From the NCBI GenBank assembly GCA_963582935.1, contig CAUZSH010000003.1:1-44707 (forward strand): a stretch of DNA of 44,707 bases, in the 5' to 3' direction. Origin of the DNA: CAUZSH01 sp963582935. Its GTDB lineage: Bacteria > Pseudomonadota > Gammaproteobacteria > Francisellales > Francisellaceae. Of this stretch, positions 17,228 to 25,498 are shown piece by piece. Positions within the stretch are counted from its first letter, which is position 1, and every line of letters starts with the position of its first letter. A program made the position numbers and the translations under genes. The notes under the pieces are model-generated. The model had not been told where the DNA came from. It was given only the letters and a program-made list of their open reading frames with translations, and did not search any database.

Positions 17228-19273
17228 TTACCGAATCCCAGCATGTCGCAAAATCGCGTCAATGCTAGGTTTACGCCCACGAAAATTTTCAAAAAGCTCG
17301 GCGGCAGGTTGTGAACCTCCTTTTTCCAAAATACAGGTTAAAAAAGCTTGTCCATCCTCAGCATTAAAGACACTGCCTGATTCTTCAAATTTTGCAAAGG
17401 CATCACTAGAAAGCACTTCTGCCCACTTATAACTATAATATCCTGCAGCATATCCCCCTGCAAAAATATGTGTGAAGCTATGCTGAAAGCGATTATAGCT
17501 AGGCGGAAGACTCACAGAAACTTCTTCACGTGTTTGATCTAAAACCTGTTGTATATCCTTGACCCCCTTTATCTTTGGAAGCATATGAATTTTAAAATCA
17601 AAAATCGAAAATTCTAGCTGACGAATCATTTGTAATGCAGATTGAAATTTTCTCGAGTCATTCAGCTTACTAAATAAAACATCTGGTAATGGCTTTCCTG
17701 TTTCAATATGTGATGATATTAACTTTAAGCCTTCTGCGGTCCAACAAAAATTCTCCATAAATTGGCTTGGAAGCTCCACTGCATCCCACTCAACCCCATT
17801 AATTCCAGACACAGGTAAATCCTCAACTTGTGTCAAAACATGGTGTAAGGCATGTCCAAATTCATGGAACAACGTCACCACATCGGTATGTGTCAAGGTC
17901 GCCTCTTGATCACCAAGTGCTGGGGTAAAGTTACAAGTCACATAAGCTACTGGAGATTGAATACCACCATCTGCTTTACGATAACGGACGCGACACTCAT
18001 CCATCCAAGCCCCACCTCGTTTATGTTCTCTGGCATATAGGTCTACAAATATTTTACCACGAAGGTTTCCTTGTTTATCCTTAAACTCATATAACTTCAC
18101 GTCATCATGATATTTATCTATCTGTGCAACCTCTTTTACCATCAAACCATATATATGTTGAAGGATTTTAAATAATCCCTGCATCACTTGGGTGACAGGG
18201 AAATAAGGTCGCAATTCTTCTTGTGTAAAATCAAATAGGGATTTCTTAAATTTTTCACTATAATAAGTTGCATCCCATGATTGCAAAGCGCCCACCAAAC
18301 CATTTTCGGTCGCAAAAAGCTGCAATTCTTCATATTCCATCTCAGCTTGTGGTTTTGATTTCTTGACGAGGTCATACATAAATGCCAATACCGCATCCGT
18401 AGATTCTGCCATTTTGGTATCAATGGAAAGCTCTGCAAAATTATTAAACCCTAATATTTTGGCTTCCTCTGCACGCAGTTGCATAATCTCAACTAATAAT
18501 GCGCTGTTATCCCATTTTCCTGCATTGCTGCCTTGATCAGAAGCGCGCGTTGCAAATGCCTCATACATTTTTTCTCTTAGGCTACGATTCTCTGCAGACA
18601 TTAGTACAGTCAAATATGTGGGCATATCCAACCCTAATATATACCCCTTTTTATCTTGTGCCTTTTTATCATGTGATCGCGCCTTAGCTTCCGCGGCATC
18701 AATCACATGCTGAGGCAAGCCCGCAAGCTCTTCTAAATTATCGGTGTAGTAATGCCAACCCATTGTGGCATCTAAAACATTATTCTCAAAGTCACTTTGA
18801 AATTTTGCTAGCTTTGCAGAAAGCACTTTTAACGCCTCACGCTTTTCTTTGGGTAGATCCACACCCGACAAGTGAAATCCTTTTAAAGCATCTTCTAATG
18901 ATTTTTTTTGTGCCAAGGATAAACTCTTATCTGATTTTGATATTTGCTTATAAGCATTATATAAGCCCTGATGTTGCCCCACTTCAGTTGAATACTCGGT
19001 GATTTTCTCAATACTAGCCTGATAAACTTCTCTCAACTCTGGCGTATTACAAACTGAGTTTAAATGCGAAACTGGCGAAAACATTTGAGAGAGGTAATCT
19101 TCCTCTATATCTAATGGAAAAATTAAATTTTCCCAAGCATAAGTCTCTTGTTTCAATAATGACTCTCTTTTCCTTCGACAATCATCTAGCACTTTATCTA
19201 AAGCGGGTATCACATCTTCCGTTTTAAATGCGGAAAAAAGTGGAAGGTCTGTTTTTTTTAGTAATGGATTCAT
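17228..19273 (-). CDS. prlC: Oligopeptidase A (M3 family metallopeptidase)
   Basis: This is a cytosolic zinc oligopeptidase that degrades short peptides, including cleaved signal peptides. At 681 residues it matches E. coli PrlC (about 680). The zinc motif HEFGHALHH begins at residue 470 (ligands H470, H474; catalytic E471), with the third-ligand glutamate in GVEWDAVELPSQ about 28 residues on. The C-terminal YKWAEVLSSDAF block is also typical. GGAG lies 11 bases before the ATG, slightly far. yraN follows directly and is probably translationally coupled. Confidence 0.95.
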   Translation of the reverse strand: MNPLLKKTDLPLFSAFKTEDVIPALDKVLDDCRRKRESLLKQETYAWENLIFPLDIEEDYLSQMFSPVSHLNSVCNTPELREVYQASIEKITEYSTEVGQHQGLYNAYKQISKSDKSLSLAQKKSLEDALKGFHLSGVDLPKEKREALKVLSAKLAKFQSDFENNVLDATMGWHYYTDNLEELAGLPQHVIDAAEAKARSHDKKAQDKKGYILGLDMPTYLTVLMSAENRSLREKMYEAFATRASDQGSNAGKWDNSALLVEIMQLRAEEAKILGFNNFAELSIDTKMAESTDAVLAFMYDLVKKSKPQAEMEYEELQLFATENGLVGALQSWDATYYSEKFKKSLFDFTQEELRPYFPVTQVMQGLFKILQHIYGLMVKEVAQIDKYHDDVKLYEFKDKQGNLRGKIFVDLYAREHKRGGAWMDECRVRYRKADGGIQSPVAYVTCNFTPALGDQEATLTHTDVVTLFHEFGHALHHVLTQVEDLPVSGINGVEWDAVELPSQFMENFCWTAEGLKLISSHIETGKPLPDVLFSKLNDSRKFQSALQMIRQLEFSIFDFKIHMLPKIKGVKDIQQVLDQTREEVSVSLPPSYNRFQHSFTHIFAGGYAAGYYSYKWAEVLSSDAFAKFEESGSVFNAEDGQAFLTCILEKGGSQPAAELFENFRGRKPSIDAILRHAGIR

Positions 19274-19395
19274 TAAGGTTTTATCTCCAAGAGGTTATAA
19301 ATTAGGTTCGGTAAAAAAAGTCACGTCTTTCCTGACTATTCATCTATTTCATTAAAGCAATTAGATTTTTCAGTGCTAATTTGGCGATCTTCTTA

Positions 19396-19407
19396 TATCA
19401 TATGATA
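19396..19407. promoter_or_regulatory. 12-bp perfect palindrome upstream of the site-2 protease gene
   Basis: TATCATATGATA reads the same on both strands and lies 37 bases before the ATG at 19445, between divergent prlC and the protease gene. It could be an operator, but AT-rich palindromes of this length also arise by chance. Confidence 0.2.
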
Positions 19408-19444
19408 ATCGTTATTTTACAAGAACAATACCGAGTATTCACAT

Positions 19445-20122
19445 ATGATCACACCTCAAGTACAGCTTTTTCTACTTTATGTTATACCCGTACTCTTTGC
19501 GATTGTTTTACATGAAGTTGCACATGGGTATGTGGCTAAACTCAGAGGTGATCATACTGCAGCTTTACTGGGCAGATTATCCTTGAACCCGATTAAACAT
19601 ATCGATCCTATTGGAACCATCTTAGTACCCGCCATTTTAATCTTTACGGGTGCAGGCTTTCTGTTTGGTTGGGCTAAACCCGTCCCCATCGACTGGCGCA
19701 ACCTTAAAAATCCTAAAAAGGACATGGCATGGGTGGCATTAGCAGGTCCTGCCGCAAACTTATTAATGGCCATTTTTTGGGGCATTGTTGCCAAAATTGC
19801 TGTCATCATATACCCAACTTTTCCTGAGGCAGGACGCATTTTCCTTAATATGGGTTATATTGGAATCTCCGTGAACATTATTCTAATGATCTTAAACCTT
19901 ATCCCCATCCCACCATTAGACGGCAGCAGAATCGTCACAAGTTTTCTGCCAAATCACTTAGCAATAAAATATAACCGTTTAGAACGCTGGGGCTTCTTTA
20001 TTTTAATTGCGTTGCTGATTATCCCATTCAATGGCTCTTCATTGCTGTTCTCCATTATCAGCCCCTTTATGCGTTTTTTCATGGGCATCATTGGTGGCGT
20101 CCTCAACCTGCCAATACTATAG
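19445..20122 (+). CDS. Site-2 protease family membrane metalloprotease (M50)
   Basis: The 225-residue integral membrane protein has the zinc motif HEVAH (H23, E24, H27) in its first membrane segment and the third-ligand motif NLIPIPPLDG (151-160, D159) in a later one. This is the minimal S2P core seen in small bacterial M50 peptidases without PDZ domains. Such proteases cut substrates within the membrane; the target is unknown. It starts 171 bases from divergent prlC and is followed after 11 bases by the DUF498 gene, so they probably share a transcript. Confidence 0.88.
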   Translation: MITPQVQLFLLYVIPVLFAIVLHEVAHGYVAKLRGDHTAALLGRLSLNPIKHIDPIGTILVPAILIFTGAGFLFGWAKPVPIDWRNLKNPKKDMAWVALAGPAANLLMAIFWGIVAKIAVIIYPTFPEAGRIFLNMGYIGISVNIILMILNLIPIPPLDGSRIVTSFLPNHLAIKYNRLERWGFFILIALLIIPFNGSSLLFSIISPFMRFFMGIIGGVLNLPIL

Positions 20123-20133
20123 GGTAGATACTT

Positions 20134-20508
20134 ATGAACATTAACCTTGAAACACCTTCAACCCGTTTATATTTCAGGCATTATGAGCCTGGGCTAATTA
20201 CCACCAATAAGGAAAAGTACACCTCCAGTATTATCATGACCTCAAAGGATTTGGTTTCTTCGAATTGGACACCTAAAAGCTTTGATGAACTTACGGTTGA
20301 TTCCTTTAGTGATATTTTGAAAATGGATATTGAAGTCGTGCTTTTAGGAACGGGATCAAAGCAACATATTCCCAGCAACGATATATTTACCGCTTTTTTC
20401 AAACATCAAAAGAGTGTCGATTTTATGAGTAGCCATGCCGCTTGCAGTACCTTTAACATTCTTGCGGATGAAGGTCGCGCTGTGCTTGCAGCGATCATAG
20501 TTGAATAA
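20134..20508 (+). CDS. Mth938-like / DUF498 domain protein
   Basis: This 124-residue protein matches the Mth938-like (DUF498) family, related to the human complex I assembly factor NDUFAF3. The visible signature is VVLLGTGSKQHIPS followed by the region corresponding to GVEVMDTxAACRTYN, here VDFMSSHAACSTFNILADEGRAVLAAI. The bacterial function is not established. AGGG lies 9 bases upstream of the ATG, and the gene follows the site-2 protease by 11 bases on the same strand. The tRNA-Lys gene lies just beyond its end on the other strand. Confidence 0.8.
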   Translation: MNINLETPSTRLYFRHYEPGLITTNKEKYTSSIIMTSKDLVSSNWTPKSFDELTVDSFSDILKMDIEVVLLGTGSKQHIPSNDIFTAFFKHQKSVDFMSSHAACSTFNILADEGRAVLAAIIVE

Positions 20509-20534
20509 ATTCTGGAAAGAAAACATTTTGGAAT

Positions 20535-20611
20535 ATGGTGGGTCGTGGGCGACTTGAACGCCCGACCAATTGGTTAAAAGCCAACTGCTCTACCAGCTGA
20601 GCTAACGACCC
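20535..20611 (-). tRNA. tRNA-Lys (anticodon TTT) with an extra base in the anticodon arm
   Basis: On the minus strand the sequence folds as tRNA-Lys: acceptor GGGTCGT/ACGACCC, D-arm GCTC/GAGC, T-arm GGGCG/CGCCC and an encoded CCA end. It matches the E. coli tRNA-Lys closely except that the anticodon arm reads GTTGG-GCTTTTAA-CCAAT, giving an 8-base loop and 77 bases in total where 76 are expected. Removing one G from the GGG run (plus-strand CCC at 20580-20582) gives a perfect 5-bp stem and 7-base loop CTTTTAA. A sequencing error in the G run is the simplest explanation; a real insertion would be remarkable. Confidence 0.9.
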
Positions 20612-20624
20612 AAAGCTGTTGATA

Positions 20625-20652
20625 AGTATACTATTAGAAGCTTGAAATGCAA
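20625..20652 (-). promoter_or_regulatory. Probable promoter of the tRNA-Lys gene
   Basis: On the minus strand TTGCAT and TATACT boxes are 16 bases apart, with the -10 box ending 13 bases before the mature tRNA 5' end, a usual arrangement for a tRNA promoter. This suggests the tRNA gene is actively transcribed. Confidence 0.55.
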
Positions 20653-20699
20653 GGATGTTTTTATCAAAAATCCCATCGCCAACAGAGTTGATGACGCTG

Positions 20700-21641
20700 T
20701 TAATTCTCTAAGCAAATCCCTTTATCAAGAAGAGTATTTACCTCATCCACATAAAAGCTAAGTTTTTGATCAAAACCTCTTCCAACTTGAATAGCCGCTG
20801 CCGCATTCAAAACCAGCATATCTCTTTTAGGGCCCATTAAATCACCACAAAGGATTTCTTTTGATTCCTTGTAATTCTGGTATGAATCACCCGCAGCAAG
20901 CGCCAACACTTCACTACGCGTAAAGCCCACTTGTTCTGGATGCAGTGAATGACAACTTAACACGCCTTCTTTGATTCGAATAACGCTACTGACACCACAA
21001 ACTGAAAACTCATCTAAACCTGCACCATAAACCACATAGCCATATTTCACACCAAGCCTGAGTAAAACTTCGGCCATCGGTTCCAATAACGCCTTATCGT
21101 AAACTCCAATGACCACTCTTTTAACGCCTTCAGGAATAAGCAATGGCCCTAACACATTAAAAATTGTTTTCTCACCCTTTGCAGCAAAAACTTTACGCAC
21201 TTCCACAACAGGTTTAAAGATTGGATAAAAATAAGGTGCAAACAGAAAAACAAGTCTCTTTGTATCGAGTAATTTATTTGCCTCTTCAGGCGTAGTAGGT
21301 ATTTCAATATTCAAGCGCTCTAGAAAATCAAAGCTTCCGCATTTACTGGTGGTTGCACGATTACCATGCTTAGCAACTGGCAAGCCATATTTGTGTGCAA
21401 CGAGCGCGGACAACGTAGAATAATTTAAGGTACTTGCACCATCTCCACCCGTACCTACAATATCTATCGTATCATAATAAGGATTATGTATTTTTAGGCT
21501 CTTAGCTCTAAAGCAGGTTGCCAACTCAAATAAGACATCGGCATCCTCTATTTTAGCATTCAACTTAGTGACAAGTTTTACTTTTACATCCAACTCAACA
21601 TTTTCGTCTAGCAGCTGCTGAATGATCACTTCAATATCCAT
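20700..21641 (-). CDS. trpD: Anthranilate phosphoribosyltransferase-like protein TrpD
   Basis: TrpD joins anthranilate to PRPP in tryptophan synthesis. The 313-residue protein shows the PRPP-binding GTGGDG (63-68) and the KHGNRATTSKCGS loop (91-103), followed by TIFNVLGPL. It departs from the usual pattern in places: FAPYFYP replaces the common FAPxxHP, GPLLIP replaces GPLxNP, and the VRKVFAAKGEKT stretch looks about three residues longer than usual. No other trp gene is in the window. It is most likely a true but divergent TrpD; a related phosphoribosyltransferase acting on another aromatic amine cannot be excluded. A GAGA element lies a few bases before the ATG. Confidence 0.8.
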   Translation of the reverse strand: MDIEVIIQQLLDENVELDVKVKLVTKLNAKIEDADVLFELATCFRAKSLKIHNPYYDTIDIVGTGGDGASTLNYSTLSALVAHKYGLPVAKHGNRATTSKCGSFDFLERLNIEIPTTPEEANKLLDTKRLVFLFAPYFYPIFKPVVEVRKVFAAKGEKTIFNVLGPLLIPEGVKRVVIGVYDKALLEPMAEVLLRLGVKYGYVVYGAGLDEFSVCGVSSVIRIKEGVLSCHSLHPEQVGFTRSEVLALAAGDSYQNYKESKEILCGDLMGPKRDMLVLNAAAAIQVGRGFDQKLSFYVDEVNTLLDKGICLEN

Positions 21642-21852
21642 ATTATCTCAACATATCATTTTTCTTTCTTGTATCTTACGCCATAATATTGCATCTATCT
21701 CCCGAATTCAATTCGACAACAAAAAATAACCAAACAATCATCTTCCTATTGCCTTATATCGAATTTATTTGATTAAATCAGTCGATAAAACGCCTAAAAT
21801 ACGTCAATATATATACCTACATGAGCATGAGCATTATCCCCTAGGAATATCC

Positions 21853-23619
21853 ATGAAAGAACAACTGATCACTTTAATTCAACAAAGTGTCACATCGCTT
21901 ATAAATCAAGGCATACTAGATACAAACGTAGCCCCAAAAATACAGGTCACACCCACCAAACAAAAACTTCATGGTGACTACGCATGCAATATAGCACTGA
22001 TGCTCGCTAAACCAGCAAAATGTAACCCACGACAACTGGCTGAAAAGATTATCACTCACCTACCTAAATCCGACTTGATCACTAAAACAGAAATTGCAGG
22101 TCCTGGGTTTATCAATTTTTTCTTAAACCATTCAGCACAATTTGAGATCATTAAAAAAATTCTAGACCAAAAAGAAGATTATGGGAAAAGTAACCTCGGC
22201 AATTCAAAAAAGGTCAATGTTGAATTTGTTTCAGCAAACCCAACCGGCCCACTTCACGTTGGACATGGGCGAGGAGCTGCAATCGGGTCTGCTATTGCAA
22301 GCATCCTAGAATACTCTGGGCACAATGTTACCCGTGAATATTATGTCAATGATGCTGGTCGTCAAATGGATATACTTGCTACAAGTGTCTGGTTACGGTA
22401 TTTAGAGCTACTTAATTTAAACCCTACCTTCCCAACAAACGGCTATAAAGGTCAATATATTTATGATATTGCACAAGCACTAAAAGATGAACACCAAGAT
22501 GCTTTTTCTGTAGATGTTGATGCTCTATACAAAGACATACCTGCCGACTACAACTCCGCGACTGAAGCAGGCGATAAAGAAAAATATATAGATGGCTTAA
22601 TCCAAAATGCCAAATCTTTGCTTGGAGATAAATATAATATCGTCCACAAAACAGGGTTAGATTCAATTCTTGATGACATTAAAACTGATCTCGCTGAATT
22701 CAATGTAGATATTGATGTCTGGTTTTCAGAACGCTCTTTAATGACTTCTAACGATGTCAAAAATGCCATTCAACGATTAGAGGATAATAACTTACTCTAC
22801 ACCCTTAACGATGCAAAATGGTTTAAAGCCGAATCTCTAGGAGATGAAAAAGATCGTGTCGTGGTGAGAAACAATGGTCAAAGCACCTATTTTGCTTCAG
22901 ATGCCGCCTATATGACAAACAAGTTCAATCGTGGCTTTGATGACGTGATTTATTTATTTGGTGCCGATCATCATGGCTATGTCGCACGCCTAAGAGCGCT
23001 GGCGCAGGCCTTTGAATTTAAGGATGAACAAATCCATATCCCTTTGGTTCAATTCGCCATCCTGTATCAAGGCGGAGAGCAAGTACAAATGTCCACACGA
23101 AGTGGCTCTTTTGTAACCTTACGTGATCTTCGTGAAGAAGTAGGCAATGATGCTACACGCTACTTTTATATTATGCGTAAGGCAGACCAACATTTAGACT
23201 TCGATCTTGACCTTGCTAAATCTAAGTCAAATGAGAACCCCGTCTATTATATTCAATATGCCCATGCTCGTATTTGTAGTGTGTTCAGACAACTACAAGA
23301 ACAAAATAAAACCTATCAACCCGAGCTTGGTTTAGAGCACTTGAATAAACTCGTCTCTGACCATGAACTTGCTATTGTAAATAAAATCGCCCTGTTTCAA
23401 GATGTCATTAACAAAGCATCCGTACGCCTAGAACCACATCTTTTAACAACTTATATGCGCGAGCTTGCGAATCTATTCCATACTTACTACAATGCAGATA
23501 AGTTCATCGTTGAAGATCAAGAACTTACCCAAGCTCGTTTGACATTAATTTTTGTGTTACGACAAGTTTTTGCAAATGCGTTAAACCTGTTAGGAATATC
23601 AGCGCCAGAAAAAATGTAA
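21853..23619 (+). CDS. argS: Arginyl-tRNA synthetase
   Basis: ArgS charges tRNA-Arg with arginine. The 588-residue class I enzyme has the N-terminal add-1 domain, the HIGH-type motif in SANPTGPLHVGHGRGAAIG, the ADHHGY segment, and the MSTRSGSFVTL block that replaces KMSKS in most ArgRS. The C-terminal DALR anticodon-binding domain includes YIQYAHARICSVFRQ. The ATG at 21853 is chosen because AGGA stands 6 bases upstream; an upstream in-frame start at 21769 adds a leader without homology. The SPOR-domain gene follows 26 bases later, a common arrangement in gammaproteobacteria. Confidence 0.96.
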   Translation: MKEQLITLIQQSVTSLINQGILDTNVAPKIQVTPTKQKLHGDYACNIALMLAKPAKCNPRQLAEKIITHLPKSDLITKTEIAGPGFINFFLNHSAQFEIIKKILDQKEDYGKSNLGNSKKVNVEFVSANPTGPLHVGHGRGAAIGSAIASILEYSGHNVTREYYVNDAGRQMDILATSVWLRYLELLNLNPTFPTNGYKGQYIYDIAQALKDEHQDAFSVDVDALYKDIPADYNSATEAGDKEKYIDGLIQNAKSLLGDKYNIVHKTGLDSILDDIKTDLAEFNVDIDVWFSERSLMTSNDVKNAIQRLEDNNLLYTLNDAKWFKAESLGDEKDRVVVRNNGQSTYFASDAAYMTNKFNRGFDDVIYLFGADHHGYVARLRALAQAFEFKDEQIHIPLVQFAILYQGGEQVQMSTRSGSFVTLRDLREEVGNDATRYFYIMRKADQHLDFDLDLAKSKSNENPVYYIQYAHARICSVFRQLQEQNKTYQPELGLEHLNKLVSDHELAIVNKIALFQDVINKASVRLEPHLLTTYMRELANLFHTYYNADKFIVEDQELTQARLTLIFVLRQVFANALNLLGISAPEKM

Positions 23620-23645
23620 GGCACAAAACTAAGGACACACTATCC

Positions 23646-24458
23646 GTGAAAGATTTCGCAAAAGGTTATACTCCGAAAAAAAAGCCCGCCGCCAAGAAAA
23701 AAACGGCACGTGTAGCCCAGTCCAACCCAAACGGACAAAAAAAATACCCTACTCAAAATAAAAATTCTCGACAAAAAGTGATCTTACTCATTATTGTTGC
23801 TGCCCTATTCATCATACTTGCCTTATTTTTAATGACTGGAAATGGCTCAAAGAAACCTTCAAATACAACCATTGAAGCACCTACTCACGATACAGACAAA
23901 ATTATTTCTGTGGACACGGCTTCACCAAATAAAGCAAAAGTTGAGTCTATTCCTCTAAATGCGACCTCAGCAGAAACAACAGGTAAGACGACTTCAGTAC
24001 CTGAACCCCTAAAAGCCCCTCAAGAAGAACCTCAAAAAATACTTTCGCCCACAAAAGAAGCCGTTCAAACATCGCCAGAATCCACCTCAACTAAAGCAAA
24101 TGAAGAAGAAAATACCCCGCCTAAATTCACATTCTATTCCAATCTGACACATGAAACCGTCCCGGTTGATGTCACACCTCAGGCCATTAAAACCTATAAA
24201 ACTACTTACATGCTACAGGTCGGATCCTATCGCTCTCAATCCGCCGCAAATGCCGTCAGGGCAAGGCTATTGTTACTTGGATTAAAGCCTGCTGTAAGTA
24301 AACAAGGTGACTGGTATCGACTGGATGTTGGTCCTGTTTACAGTAAACGCGATGGCGACATCATAAAGCACAAACTTGAAGCGAATCAAATTTCTGGAAG
24401 TATGTTAAGGCAGATTTCTAAAGTTGAAATCAAGCCTGAGATCGCTGAGAAAAAGTAA
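23646..24458 (+). CDS. FtsN-like SPOR-domain cell division protein
   Basis: The 270-residue protein starts MKDFAKGYTPKKKPAAKKK, a basic cytoplasmic segment like that of FtsN. It has one membrane span at about residues 45-64, a long low-complexity periplasmic linker rich in P, T, E and K, and a C-terminal SPOR domain at about 187-258 (YMLQVGSYRSQSAANAVRARL, DWYRLDVGPV). SPOR domains bind denuded septal peptidoglycan. Topology and the place behind argS support an FtsN or FtsN-like role in triggering constriction; the identity is inferred. Translation begins at GTG with AAGGA about 10 bases upstream. Convergent with pilZ. Confidence 0.82.
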   Translation: MKDFAKGYTPKKKPAAKKKTARVAQSNPNGQKKYPTQNKNSRQKVILLIIVAALFIILALFLMTGNGSKKPSNTTIEAPTHDTDKIISVDTASPNKAKVESIPLNATSAETTGKTTSVPEPLKAPQEEPQKILSPTKEAVQTSPESTSTKANEEENTPPKFTFYSNLTHETVPVDVTPQAIKTYKTTYMLQVGSYRSQSAANAVRARLLLLGLKPAVSKQGDWYRLDVGPVYSKRDGDIIKHKLEANQISGSMLRQISKVEIKPEIAEKK

Positions 24459-24526
24459 ACAACTCTCAGAGGCTCACTTCTTAAAAGCAATGTCAGAATT
24501 TGTGAAACTTATTTGAGTTAACTTTA

Positions 24527-24850
24527 TTACAACGTAAATGTTTTCTTATTACCCATTTTCATGCCAGCAACATAAGTCTCAAAAGCTTGCTTTGCCTGTT
24601 CGCCCTGCTTACCTTGAAATTGAACCCCTACCCCACGCTTTGAATGTGAACCTAGCGGAGAAATCCAAATAACAACACCCTCACAGTCAATTTCTTTCTG
24701 TAACTCTGGCATATTTATTTTAAGGGTGACCTGATCCCCAAGCCGATGTTTTTCATCAGAAGGAATAAAAACCGCACCATCTTCTACAAAAGGCATAAAC
24801 ACCTTAAAGGCAATATTTTTATTCGCAACCATCAGTGTTAGTTCACTCAT
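24527..24850 (-). CDS. pilZ: Type IV pilus PilZ domain protein
   Basis: The 107-residue PilZ domain belongs to the atypical subgroup represented by the pilus-biogenesis PilZ. It contains YxxFMPFVEDGAVFIPS-like and VVIWISPLGSHSKRGVGVQF blocks but lacks the RxxxR and D/NxSxxG residues needed to bind cyclic-di-GMP. Such proteins act on the pilus extension ATPase PilB through FimX-type partners. The ATG follows the dedA stop codon with no gap, so translation is coupled. No other pilus gene is in the window. Confidence 0.85.
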   Translation of the reverse strand: MSELTLMVANKNIAFKVFMPFVEDGAVFIPSDEKHRLGDQVTLKINMPELQKEIDCEGVVIWISPLGSHSKRGVGVQFQGKQGEQAKQAFETYVAGMKMGNKKTFTL

Positions 24851-25498
24851 TTACTCAGGCTCAGCTAATTGTTGATCTTGCAATGATTTTTCTAATTCTA
24901 GCTTCTTTTTCTTAGCGTGGTGACGTTTTCTCAAATAAATAATCAAAAGCCATACAGCAAAAACAACCACAACCAAACCAATACTAAAGGTCAACCAATG
25001 CTGTTTCACAAAATCATTAATATCTAGTTTGTGCATTAAAAGAATCAAACCTTGCCCAAAGTAATAGCCACCAAGAATAAAGAAACAGGACCAGATGACG
25101 GCACCAATAAAATCAAATATGGTAAATTTAAGGTTTGAAATCTTACTCAATCCCAAAGCGAATGGTATAACTGTACGCAACCCATAGGCAAAACGAAAAG
25201 CAATAATGAGCCAAAAATCGTATTTGTCCAATAGCCGAGTTACTTTATCAACTCTAGCTTGCCATTTTGGCCTTTTGATCAAGAGCTTATTGCCTCCATA
25301 GCGCCCAAGATAAAAGAAAAAGCCATCATGTAGCAAACAACCAATACTTGCCAAAACAATTAAACCCGGTAAATGCAACAAATCATTTGCAGCTGCAATT
25401 CCTCCAATAATGAGGAAAGTTTCACCTTCGATAATTGCGCCAAAGGCCATTAACCAGTAGCCCCAAGTATTTATTAATTCTGCCCACTCTGGACTCAT
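24851..25498 (-). CDS. DedA family membrane protein (YohD-like)
   Basis: The 215-residue protein has the DedA (SNARE-associated / VTT) architecture. There is an acidic residue in the first membrane region (GAIIEGETFLIIGGIAA), a re-entrant region, and the conserved IIAFRFAYGLRTVIPFALGLSKI motif with its arginines, followed by WSCFFILGGYYFGQG. DedA proteins are lipid flippases or carriers, several handling undecaprenyl phosphate or phospholipids. The C-terminus is a highly charged, lysine-rich cytoplasmic tail. The start overlaps the aroC stop as ATGA, and pilZ begins right after its own stop. A second DedA lies at 29183. Confidence 0.87.
   Translation of the reverse strand: MSPEWAELINTWGYWLMAFGAIIEGETFLIIGGIAAANDLLHLPGLIVLASIGCLLHDGFFFYLGRYGGNKLLIKRPKWQARVDKVTRLLDKYDFWLIIAFRFAYGLRTVIPFALGLSKISNLKFTIFDFIGAVIWSCFFILGGYYFGQGLILLMHKLDINDFVKQHWLTFSIGLVVVVFAVWLLIIYLRKRHHAKKKKLELEKSLQDQQLAEPE

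Noticed and set aside
20535..20611. The idea that the 8-base-loop tRNA-Lys suppresses the two frameshifted genes.
   Set aside because: Such tRNAs read four bases and correct one-base insertions, whereas both genes lack a base, and the sites are U runs, not lysine codons.
24459..24526. Convergent gap between the FtsN-like gene and pilZ, checked for a shared terminator.
   Set aside because: No stem-loop with a T run is visible on either strand.
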